A DNA stretch of 64,000 nt. Source: Lingula anatina (Eukaryota > Brachiopoda > Lingulata > Lingulida > Lingulidae). The DNA lies in assembly GCF_001039355.2 (NCBI RefSeq), contig NW_019775901.1, forward strand, positions 83,595-147,594. Direction: 5' to 3'. The notes below the pieces were generated by a model that saw only the letters and a program-made list of their open reading frames with translations, searched no databases and was not told the DNA's origin. Every line of letters begins with the position of its first letter. Positions within the stretch are counted from its first letter, which is position 1. Both the position numbers and the translations under genes were made by a program. Of the stretch, positions 25,001-37,800 are shown one piece after another.

Positions 25001-28000
25001 TATTTAGACAGCTTGATGTGTCTCTGCATTTGATCCCTTCAAGGTGGAAAAGGCTTAAACGCACCCAGTGACCCTAATTTGACTGTCTGAGGGCCTTGAA
25101 ATTAATTTTTGGAGAGAGGGGGATAAGTGGGCAAACAGTTTTCTCTCTGTGTTCTTTTATGTCAAAGAATCCTGAAAATTGAGTTTGGGCTTGCTGACAT
25201 TTTTATTTTGATATGCTTTGATATCTCTCCCCACCCCCCCTAAGAAAAAAAGGAGTTTGGCCCTGGTATTTTTATATAAGGGGAAGTATGCATTCTGTAC
25301 TTGCCAGTGGTCAGGTTTTGCCCCTTCTCACTGGACTGCCCCATGTCCAGAAGTCACCATTAAATAACTCTGACCTTGAGGGGGGTATTAAGAGCAGGGC
25401 ATTAAGATCGAGGTATTAAGTCTGAATAATTGTGACTTAACTCAGATCCTAGAAGAATGGGTTTAAGTTTGCCCAGGTGGAAAATCATTATGATAAGATA
25501 TACTACATAGCCCATTAAGACATGGAAAGTTATTGTCCGGTCTTCACATGAGTGTTCACAGTAGGTCCAATTAAACCGAACCTTTTTTTTTTCAGTCTTA
25601 ATTATGATTTTTGTCTTGATTGATTTGTGATCAAGTAGGATCCATTATGTTTTTCTCCTTGAACTGTTTCTAGTCTTCCTGTTAAGTTGATTATGTTGGG
25701 AGTTCTGCTGTGGGGCTTTTGATTTGATTGCAATATGACCTCCTGAACAATTTGGGATCAAGTCATTTGCACCATCAGAATCTAGTGTGAACATGGCACT
25801 TTAAGTCCCCCCAGACCTGATGACCACCTGTTTGTTTGGCTATTTGTCCAGCAGCTTTTTTGATTGTTTGGCTTAAGACCACAGAACAGGAAAACACCCA
25901 GGAGAAATATTTAATCACAAAATCAGCATCCTCAGATTAAATTTTACAAGGTATCATAGAATGCATTATAGGCGTGCCATTGTATTGGGCAATTTTTTCT
26001 GCACCTGCCAAATCGTTTAATCCCAAAATCACCATCAAGTGTAATTATCTGAAAATATTTTGAGAAAACATTAGAACGATAAAGAAGATAATTTCAAAAT
26101 CATTATCAGAAGTCGTTTCAGGAAGATTTCAGAAAATGGCTTACAGATGAGGTCGCGTAGTTGTAGCAATTATTTCTGTCATGTCTACAAGGGTTTAAAA
26201 AAAAGAGACACAGAACCTATTTAGAAAACTGATCCAATCCACCCAACCTGAGGAATTTCATCATACGAGGCTTATTAAAAAACCATCCACCATGTTAAAG
26301 GAATCCCATCTTTCTAATTTGTTTTTTTCTCCCTTCTCATTCTTCGTATGCATCTTTGACAACTGCAGAAAATGAAATAGCCTTGGAAAAAGATGGATGT
26401 TCAAGCACAGGACAAATTATCTCTGGACTCGTGCTTACTTAACAATGGTGCCAGTGTTTTAATGCTCCAGGCCCAGAGCATTTCCCGACTCATTTTGGAG
26501 TCAATTCCGCCTTGTTCGTAGATGCTATCTCTTCACCTGAGCATGCTCCAATCTCATTTTAATGCCCCACACTGTTAAAGGAGCAATAAGGCTGACGCTA
26601 AGAGCCGATCACAAAGTTTGTCAAGTAGTTTAATATATTTTTCTGCCATCTCAGACACAACATGTTATTAAAGGGTCTTTGAAGAGGGGTGGACGGGTGC
26701 AGAGAGAGAGGGACTGGAATGTGGGGAGATTAGCATTGTTGTGGACCTCGACTACAGTATGTTTGTAATAACCCTCAAGCATGTTTCTGGCTTCCTAAAA
26801 TTAATTTGGGTGATTCTGTCTGAAACTAGAGAGCAGTCAGACAAGGAATTCAGCCCTCTACAATGACAAAATTGAAATGATAATGATTTTTTTTTTAATA
26901 TTTGGGAAAAAACATTAAGAGACCCAGAATTAGTTGAAATTGTGTTTAATTCTCTCCCTTCTGGATGACTGCCTAATTTTCATCAACATTTGTGAAGAGC
27001 TTTTTTGAGATACTTTGTCTCCAAACTTTTACCCGCTTTGTTTGTGGAGGTGATGATATTATTTAATGGTATTAATATGAAATGTTTGTTAGCCAATAAT
27101 TACTAAGTGGAATGCTTTCATAAACCCCTTCTTACCTTTCATCTTGTCTGTTATGATGGAGATAAAAAGACTGAGGGGCATGGATTATAATTTTTTAGCA
27201 TAACATGAATAAAGATGATAAACAGTTTTTCAAAATTTGACCTCATTATTACTGTTTTTAAGTCATTCATATGACAAATATACTCCTACATCTTTGTGAA
27301 GTGGCTTTCGTGCAATTTTGGTCAGGAACACGCAAATCAGAAACACAAATTTGAACATTAGTATGAATTTTATTGGCTTGAATTTGACATTTTATGGGTT
27401 GTGGTCTATATTTTATTTTAAAGGGGGAAAATGAACATCAAAAGGGAGTATCTGTGAGAAGCGTTTTGATCATTTATGATAACATAAATATATGATGATT
27501 CAGCATTTTTGAGATATGATCTTTATGCAGAGGTAGTTGGGCTTAATTTAAGAAGAAGGAGAGTATTTAATCAATGCTAATCATGACCCCCATTTTGTGG
27601 TATCTGTCACAAAGTCCCAGAACCACAAAGATGAAGTACTGATGGAGAGATATGTTTCATAATTCATGTGTAGAAGACAACTAGGAACATTGTATTCTTA
27701 TGTTAACTTCATCTGTTTTCAATTAGCATTAATTTCTTTTTAAATATTAAAATGCCTATTTGCATAGAAAAGTGCTTCAGAAAAACCATCCTTGGACATT
27801 TTTATTGGTAAGATTTGTGGTAGCCTTAAAGCATAATCCTCATTAATTTTTTTTTTTAAATGTGCCTCTTATGTTAAATTGTATTGAAGGCTTCACTCTG
27901 TCCCACTTTGTAGTATTATAATAACAATGACAACTATGTCCCCTGTACTGTCACCATTGTATCATTTTCTTCACTCAGATTAAAAGGATCTGTCAGCGAC

Positions 28001-28783
28001 AATTACTTTTTGCACCAAAATATGGGACAATTTTTCTCCCGTAGGGGGGATCTCCTCTTAATGATTCACAGTACAATAGCCCCGTGCTCTTCTCTGCATC
28101 GCCCCAAATATCTTAATAGCCACAAAAGACCCTTTCAATTCCCTTTTTCACCCGCTGGCTAAATTTGCGGTCAGCGAAATCCTGTTTTCACACCGTTTCA
28201 TCGGTCCATTGTGTTGACTTCCGCACAGGTATTAATGTGGTGCGACACTACAAATAATGGTTTAGAAAGATACGCACCACCTCAGTGAAATGACTGGGGT
28301 GGGTTTGAAGAGGGGGACAAAACATGTTAGAAATGAAGCTTTATGACTCGAAGTTGCATTTTCTTTTGTTGTCGGCTGTGCCATACCTTGTTGAGTTTCC
28401 GGTGTGTTTAAATAGTATTATTGTAAGCTGATGGGGATAAAGTTGTCTAGACATGATATTAGTGTCATCATTACACATGTTGAGGGCTTTTTTGTACATA
28501 AATTGGGCCCCGAGTGTGTGTTTCAGTAATGTTTTTCAAGTTGTTGCAGTATTGATAATTTTTATACACATATACATTGTTTACTTGTACAACTTAGCAT
28601 AAATATTTGTTGTATTATGGTTTATGATAGGTGAAATAGTGACTTGACGGTATTTTATAGCATTTGATGACATGATTAAAGGAAAAGTGTTGAAATATCT
28701 GGAAAACAAACCCTCCTTTATTTTTCACCTGCATTCCAATACCACACCTTCTTCATGTACTCATCTTTATCTTTACAAGAAAG

Positions 28784-28832
<49 letters not shown>

Positions 28833-31800
28833 TACACACACACAAAGACGTGCATGCATGGGCATGCACACACTTTGCCATTATTAGTGACCAGTGGCTA
28901 ATAAGGTCTTCCTGATTGATAAGAAGTGATGAGGATTTATGTGTGTTGTAAGAGGAATCAAGTGGACCACCCGTCTTAAGCTTCTTCCTGCAATCTCTGA
29001 TTTAATCACCCACTGAATTAAGTCCAGTTTGAGACAGAGTCAAACCTAGGATTTCTAACTTTTTCACCAGAAATGTTACAGGATCAACAATAAACATTTT
29101 TTATTTCAAAAGAATTTTCAAAGACACCATAATGGCTTATGCTGTCATATTATATAACAGGAACCATGAAAGCCTCTTTTGAGCCAGATGTATTTAACCT
29201 TTCTTATTTTTTATAATTAATTGATGATTTATTTTGTGAAATATGGCAAGGAAAAAGGAAATTTGAATTATACAATTTCCTTATGCAGGAAGATAAGGAG
29301 GGAAAGAACATGTTTGAAACTCATTAGTTTACTTTATTGCTTAAGAAAAGAAGTAACTGTCTTTAAATGAACAGTTATGTAGGAAAACATTTGAAAGTTA
29401 CTTGTTTACAATTGATCCCTTTTTGCATTTATAAGAGAGCTTATTGTTAATTTGTCATAAACAACATCTGGCGGTAAACATCAAAACAGTTTGGTCACTG
29501 TTTGCCAAAGTCTTGGTCATTCCTAGACACTTCATCATGGCCATTGTCCACATCACAGCCTTAATGACCCCTGTGTTTGCCAAATTCCTGGTCACACTTG
29601 GTCAGTTGGGTCACTCAATCATCTGTCTGACCAGTGGCTACCTGGGATAGATTGATTGGTCTATCGCCTCACTGACTGCTGGGGCTTCACCCCTAGATGG
29701 TTAAAGTGTCTATAACGTGTCTTTGGACACATTATGGCAGTGAATTTGTTATAAATGAAGGATGGAGAAGGGGAGAGAGAGAGCATGCTTTGTTGATTTC
29801 TTAACCTGTACACGCTTCTTGTGGCATTGAGAGAGAGACAATACATTGTATTGTTCATTAAAGGACAGTTTTTTTCTGAATGTCAAGTTTAAACTGAAAC
29901 TTGAAATAATCTGCAATGAGTGTATAATGCAATCTGTAAATAAATTCCTGCAATCAGTTAAAAGTTGAACACGTGATGTCTGCATAAGATAATGCAATCA
30001 ACTTTTCTTTTTCTGTTGCTTTCTGGCTATTAGCGTATGAGCACTATGTCAGTGCACCTTTTACTTTGCAAACCACAAATTGCCTCATGTTTATGGTACT
30101 AGGGGTATGTGTCCACTTTGCATGTGTTGGTGACATATTTGTAAATATGACAGATAAATTAGTCTAACATAAAGTACCATACTGCGCTACATCATGCGAC
30201 CACAGTGGTCCCAGGGTACTGAAAAAATCTTCTTTATTTTATTTTATTTTATTTTATTTTATTTTATTTTATTTATTTATTTTTTTGTAGCAGAGTCCAG
30301 TTGCAAGTTGAAGAACTTCCAACCCCCCCCCCCCAAAAAAAAAAAAAAAAACTATACTTCAGATGGTCTGTTTTGAGATAAATACACTCTTCTATGCAGA
30401 AAATGTTGAATACATTCTATGGCGTGAAAAACTTTTGCAGTAATTCAAAATTGCTATCACTGACACATCTCGGACAAAATTGCTCATCATAATTTCAGAT
30501 ACAAAAACCTGTTTGCTGTCATTTTTTTTCTGTAAGCCTGAAATAGTTGTCACTTGTGATAAAATATCTCTCTGAGCTGACCCCAAGTGACTGGGTTATT
30601 TTGTTCAGTATTATCTCCTTGTGACAACCTTGTCAATCAGTGGATGGAATGGTGGACAGATGGCTGAAAATTTGGCATGAAATTGTTGTCAGATAACAGA
30701 GGACCCTGGATATGTCAAATGTAGCTATCTTTTTTTTTTTTAGCATGTGACAGAGCAAGGAAAATTAAATCAGTGACAGTTAGACACAGATGAGGGTGGG
30801 AGGGGGGGGGGACAAATGACCAATAATTAACATAATTTTCTACTTAATATGGTCAATATGTTGCACTGAAGTCTCTTTGCAAACATTTTGTGTGAAAAAG
30901 GAATAATCTTGGATCATGGATGGGGTGGGGGGGGGGGGAGCTTGCCACTGGCACTGGAACTATATTGCCACTGGGAAAGTATTGCATTTAAAATGCAAAG
31001 ATCAAAAGCACCTGTAATTTGATGACACTAGTTTCATCCCCTGGGGCAATGTCATCACCTGTATATTTTTGTTGTTGTAGACCATTTTCAGCATACTAAC
31101 ATAAAAGGGAGGAATACAACAGCAGAGTAACCTCCTAAATCTTCATCAAGTAGTCTAAAAAAAGATGTCCAGTTTTAAGTTTGCTCTTTAAAATGTGGGG
31201 GTTGACATTGTTTTCTGGCATCAGCATCATTGAAGTTTTCTAATCCTGTTGGGCACCTGTATTTGCTGACATGTATAATAACAGTCTTCACCTGTGCTCC
31301 GTGTTCTTGATGGCCGCGCTGATAAGGGACTGCGGTCTCCCACTGTATTGTCTGCTTACTTGTTTTAAGGTGTGTCGTCGGTTACTCTATCATGTTTTTA
31401 CTCGTATGTATAGGGCTTTCTGATTGAGGGGGAGATTTTTGTGTCGTGTTGACAAAAGTGGCATGTTTATAACCTGCCTGTGTTTTGACTGAATAATTGC
31501 TTCAGGTATTTTATCCCATTTCTAATCTTTTATCATATTTCAAAAGACATCTTGATAGGAAGAGAGAGATATGAAAATGGCACTTAATGAAAGGATTTAA
31601 CCTTTTGCGGAAGATGAACTATTTCTGTAACCTCAGGTTTGAAATATTTGCGTGTTATGACACCCTCTCACCTTCCCCACCTTCCCCACGCATTTTAATC
31701 TTAAAGAATCTTTTCTTCCAAAGTAAAAGAAACTTTACTTAATTCAAGATTTTGTTGTAGTCGCCCTGCTCTGAAGCTAAAAACATTATGATGATATCAA

Positions 31801-34800
31801 AAAGAGGCGTTCTAGCTTCAAACCACTTGTATCAGAAGTCCTCTCTGACCTCCTTATGTGACAAACGTTGGCGTTTGTCACAGGTGACCAAGCTTATAGC
31901 ATAAGTGTGACTTAGATGTGTCCTACGTCCTTTTTATTGTGCAACCGGAAGATATGGTTTCCTTTCATGGCTGCTGACTTGGTCAAAGGGTAAAGTCTAT
32001 GGATGCACTGGATAAAGGGCCAGGACATAGAATAAGAGCTACTGCGCCAGTTTTTGGACATGGTTTATGCTGTAAATATGTGCTTGCAGTTTTAAAACGT
32101 AAAGAATGGTCGTGTTCACTGGAAAAGGTGTCTTGTTCGAAGCGGAAATATTGGAGCAGTTATAGCTATTGAGTTTTTTTTTTTTTCCATTTCCTGATAA
32201 AATGATTTTGAAACTTTTAAGTGGGTGATTCATCTAATGGCATAGTTAACTGGATAAGAAGGTTCCCATGCCTATTTGAAAAAATGAAAAAAGAAAGAAG
32301 AAATACATGACAAGATATGACACAATGCCAAAATGTGATCAAAATTTATTACATAGAAATAAATAAACCCTAGAGACACACTTATCCTATCTAATACAAT
32401 AGTCTCAACAAACACAGCTTAATCTCACCTAACACAATGCTGTCACAACGAACACAATCCTTGAGCAATTTCATTTTCCTGGCCCAGACTGACATTGGCC
32501 TTTAAGACTGTATAATTGCCCCCCACCTCCCCTCCCCATCCTGCTCTTCATACTTTTGTATCAGGCTACTATAAGAGAATGAGACTGTCACTTCTATGGT
32601 TAGAGTAGGGTGTGTGTGTACTGTAACACAAACTTTTTGCTGGATACCCAAGGTTTTTAAATTATTTTTTTAAAAGCTCGATACAAAGAAACAGTAAAAA
32701 AACAGAAAATGGCAAAAACTGGCAAGAAAAGGAGATTAAGGATTAACACTGCCTTCTGGTACCACCCTTGTAAACATGACAAAATTCAACAACTCTAATA
32801 AAATGCCAAAGTTTTTTCAAACACCTACGAGGGTACACTTTAGACGAAAACTTGCTGCTGAAAGGAATGCCAAACACTTCAACATAAATCAAACTTAATT
32901 TCTTATCAGGAACATTAAGTCACCTTGATGAGTGTAGGTTACCGGAAATGGTGTCATTCTTGTGTCACCGCTAAATGTACAAAAGAGCCGTCATCTCCTT
33001 TGATGAAAATATATACTCAGGTGTAGTACTGTAACTGTGTTATATATATATACTACCAACACCTGGTCTTTGACACTAATCAGCAGATATCCCAGAATTT
33101 CTTTTGACAGTTATGAAATAAAATAATTAAAAATGAAATAGAGAATTATTTACAAGGCTGACACAAAAGTTGTTATCAACCATAAAGGCCTCTTGCTGAC
33201 ATTATTTGGGGACTTTTGAACGAGATTGTTGGTTTTCTTTTTCTCAGTATTTGCTCACATGGCTGTAGTGAAGTAGTTCCAACTGCCCCTAATCTAGTTA
33301 ATGCGATTATAAAAAAAAGAACCCTGCTGTGTTCTGTAGTTCTTTCTGAATAAGGTGTAGATTTTTCCCACACTCGGCTGCCAAATTAAAACAGTCTGAT
33401 GGAGGGTTGTGTTTTGGATATCGCTTACCAGCAGTGGTATGCGAGGAAATGAGATAGAGTGTTGTACAAGTGGGTTTCTCTCCGAGTGTGCAATGCAAGT
33501 GTGGGCATTTTTTTTATGTGTAGGGAGCAGATTACGGTTGCTTGTTCTTAATGTAATAATTCTATATATTTAGTAATAATAATAATGATGATGATGACTT
33601 TAATGACACAAACACAAAGTAAATGGAGAGTATGGTCTTATCATGTATGATTTTTTCCAAATATGAATGTAAAAAAAAAAAGAAAAAAAAACAGTAACTG
33701 ATAAACATGTGTAGTTTAACATATTATTAAAAGAAACATGGATATGAATGGTGGAGGGGAGGGGTGGGGATGGCTGCAGGAGGACTGACTGAAGAGAAGA
33801 ATTTTGAGTGACACTTGTGAAATGGGATAGGACAGAAATCGTACAGTATGGTGTTAGTTTTAAGCAAGGAGAGATTGTTTTTTTATAAGATATTAAAAAA
33901 GACCAGTCGTACTCTACAAGTCACCTGGTATGGCAGTGTGCATTGTTTGCAGACATTGCAGCCTTTAAAACTCAGGTGATTAATGGAAATGAAGGACTTT
34001 TTTTTACCATTTTCCCAGTCTGGTTTCCAAATACCAAAAGATATTCTTGTATTGTTATGCCAGAATAAGCACCAAATCATGCATGAGGAAAATGGTGAAA
34101 AAAAAAAAAAAAAACTGACAGCTTAAAAGTTGCTATTCATTATCTTCTTTTAGAACATGACAGACAAGCAATTGCTTCGGAATGCTGTTTGCATGTTTTT
34201 TCTATATCCGACTTAAGTTCCCAGTGTAGTTTAACATTGCCAAGGACATTAGTGACTATGGTAATAAGAGATGACAAGTTTATTTCAAGTCACAGGGATT
34301 ATTTCGTGTCACAGGGATTAGCTAGAACATATCCTACGCAGCTTTATACTGCAGACATTTAAGCAGCTTTGCCTTCTGTGCAGTTCGTGTGATGACTGGT
34401 TAAAAAAAGTTTTTGGTTTTGGAGGAAAAGGATCATGAAAAAGAGAAACAGTTTAGAATTTTCAAGAGATTTTAGAGTTGGAATTGGAAATTTTTTGTAA
34501 TTTTTTTTTTTAATGAGAAACACTTAAAGAGGATATTGCAGTTCCCTAGGCATTTTCATACTTGTGCACATTGCTTGCCCCTTGTGACAGCCTTGTATCT
34601 TGCCAAAATAGCACGAGTCTGACATATGGCTGCGTAGGATGGTGTTCAAGCACGAGACGCCATCTTGTGATCTCTGTGGTTACGTCAAAGCCTCTTGAAT
34701 CCCGATGACACAGTCACAAGGAGAAAAGAAAGACCTACTTCTGCTTAATAACCTGAAACAATGAGATAAAGTGGCCAAAATCAAGTTCACTTGTTTTGTA

Positions 34801-37800
34801 CTTGAATTGAGTGTGAGGAAATGTTTTTCCTTTGTTTAATTTTCAACTACCCCAAAGTAAAGTTTGAAAAAGAAAATTGTCATTGAAGGTTTGGAATCAT
34901 TTTAAAACAAATCTAGCTTACTTGAGTTGGCAAAGTGGAAGTTAACAGAACTGAAATGAAAGACATTTATTTATGCAGAAGTAAATCTTCATCAGCACGC
35001 TAAGAAGTGCTGAAAAACATTCTTTTCTGATTTTGATTAGTCAGTTTGTACCTCTTGCTGAGGTGGACCAGCAGTGGGGGACCTCATGGCGGGAGACATG
35101 GGGACAATTTTATATGGTGTCTTTTCTTCTTTTTGTGTAATCAGACATGAAGTTTTAAGATTTTTTAGTCCCTGGGCAACTTGAGGTAATAAGTCAGTCG
35201 AGTAATTCTCCCAGTGAGGTGGGATTCCACTTACAGCTTGTGCTCTGCTGAAACAGGTGCTGGTATGAAGGGGAAAAAACGTAGCAGACCAACCATAGCA
35301 TAGGGGATTTTTTATGAGGGGAGGTGCTGAATTTTTTGCTGTGTGACTGTTGGATTTGTAAAGTGAATAGTGTCTTCATCAGTTACTGTAAAAAATGATG
35401 AAAAAACTGTTTATCTCATGTTGCTTTTTATGATTTTTTTCCTAAAAATCATCCCATTCTTTTCTGGAAAAAGAATGTCCAGGTGCATTTTATAAACTAG
35501 AAGCACAAAGTGAAATTCTGCCAAAAAGAATTAAGAAGACCTTTGTTCATTTATATCCATTGGTGCATGAGAAAATGCCTACATGGAATGTTGAAGTGCT
35601 CCTTTTTTTCTTCTAATAGCAAAAAAAAAATGCAAGTTGATCCTGCCTACCTATTTGACAGCAATAAAATTAATGGTTTGATCCAGTATCCCAAAGTGCC
35701 GCACTAAGGTCAAATTGGACACCTGAATGAAGATTTTATGACTGTTGAAACTGGAATGGAATTTTTAAAATGTTGTGTGAATTTTATTGCAAGTTTTTCA
35801 AAAAGTTTTCAAAGCCCCTGTAGCTAGAAATGCAAGGTGTCAGGTGGAGTCATGTTCCTCCATATTCATTAGAGGATGAGTACAGTTTTATAGCGTGCAC
35901 ACTCACAGACACGCACGCAAACCCACACACACACCCACACAAATCCACATGGCTTGCACACAAACCCTCACACACACTCAAACATTGCGATCACTGGGTA
36001 CATGATAAGTTCAAATGTCATATACACATGCATGCACAAACACATGAATGCATGCAAACGGGGTCAGCTCTGTGTAACAAAGATTCTTCATGATGTAGAA
36101 GTGCACCCAGCAAACCCACACCCATGTACACATTCATTGTACTCACTGACATAGAATTTGTCCAAAATTTTTCTTTTCTTTATTTTCACATTTGGATCCC
36201 AGCTTACCTGATACACGTTTTACCTAGGGAATTCAGAGCTACATAAAATAAAGAGAAAATAAGCCAGTAAATAAATTCAGCTAAATTAATGTAAATATAT
36301 TCATTTCATCATTGCTTCATTACATATAGACGAGATATTTAACTTTTCTAGCACACTGCTGTAATGAAGAGTCCTGCATGCCAATTTATCCTTGGAATCA
36401 TGCACAGCAAATTGCTATATATCTGACAGTTATTGACTATTATATCATGATCATTAACAAATAGGATGACTTTTTGATTTACCACAGTATATTTGCCACG
36501 GCAGACCTCTAAATCAGTGTGTAATTATTCATAACTGGGAACAGGCTCTAGAGATACCAAGCACTGGAGTTGATGCCACTGAAATATTGCAGTTCAATAT
36601 GCAGTGTTTGCGGTACCATTTTGTATTCATAGCCATATCTTCTCTTTCTCTGTCCTAGACAGACCAAAAAAATATATGAATAATAAAATCATTGGCTGAA
36701 ACTGCTTAGAATTCGATTGAAAGTCATAAATGTCTTCTATCTGTTCCATTATCTAAGCGGATACAAATTATTTCGTCATGTTTTAATGCAAAAGGCAAAC
36801 TGGCAGTGGGTAAATTTTTTTCTTTGTCTGAGTGAATCATAACAACCAAAAGAATTCCAAGTCTCTTCGGTTACTTTTCTATTCTAAAAGGATGGGATAC
36901 TGCAGAAAGATACACAATAGAATGTTTGGACAGAAAATACCGAGAAATAGCGAGCATCAGTTGGTGGAAATGTTGCCACCATCCCTCCTGACATTGGTAT
37001 GCCTAACCTTTTAGTTGCTCCTGCACCATGAAAGGGGCCCCCATGAAATTGGTTGTGTTGCCCCTTGGAGGGATAGTTTTATGCATTTTGACTGAATATG
37101 AAAACCATATTTATTCTAAAACTTGTGTTCTTTTATATGAGAATGTTTAAAAGCGTAGGGAATTGACCTTTGGGAGTAGCCTTGCATAATGCAAAAAAAA
37201 AAAAAAATTGTCATTATTTTCCACAAATATTTGACTGGGCAGATCATATTTTCTTGCAAATTTTACACAGTTATTGAAAATAGAGAGGAAATTATATTAG
37301 GTCAGGAAAAGTAAATAATCGAAAGATAGGATATGATTTCAGATGCGTTTTTTGCAGAACCCACCTTATGCCATAGTGATTATCTGTTTATTTTCAGCTA
37401 CTTTAGATATAGATGTAAAAACAAAAGCATTCAGGCACGGTCAGCTCACGACTCCCATCTTTCAATTCAGTAGCAGCTAACATAAACTGATGTCTGACAT
37501 AACCAAGCTATTTTGAACAATAAAAGATTTAGTAGTGGGGACTGACTTGCCTATTTTATATCTCCATGTCTTTCATCATATCTGACGAAGCTGACACAAC
37601 CTTTCACCATACACGTCATGCTGTGGAAATGTTTCTGTCAGATTGCTGAATTTGTTTTTGAAAGACAAAATGACAGGCTAATGGAAGACCGGCTGAAGAG
37701 AAAATAGGCTCAAACTTCAATTTGTCATTGTAAATGTTGTTTTGCTGGGCAAAGATGACACCACACGTGTACTCTGTCAACATGAAGAGTATCTTATAGA

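Noticed and set aside
24299-25064. Several open frames of 180-250 residues
   Set aside because: They are CT/GA repeats and N gap translated as Leu-Ser or Arg-Glu runs.
29961-30005. Possible third copy of the inverted-duplication repeat
   Set aside because: Only about 27 bp look similar (reverse complement of GATTGCATTAT) and the match ends abruptly, so it is too weak to claim.
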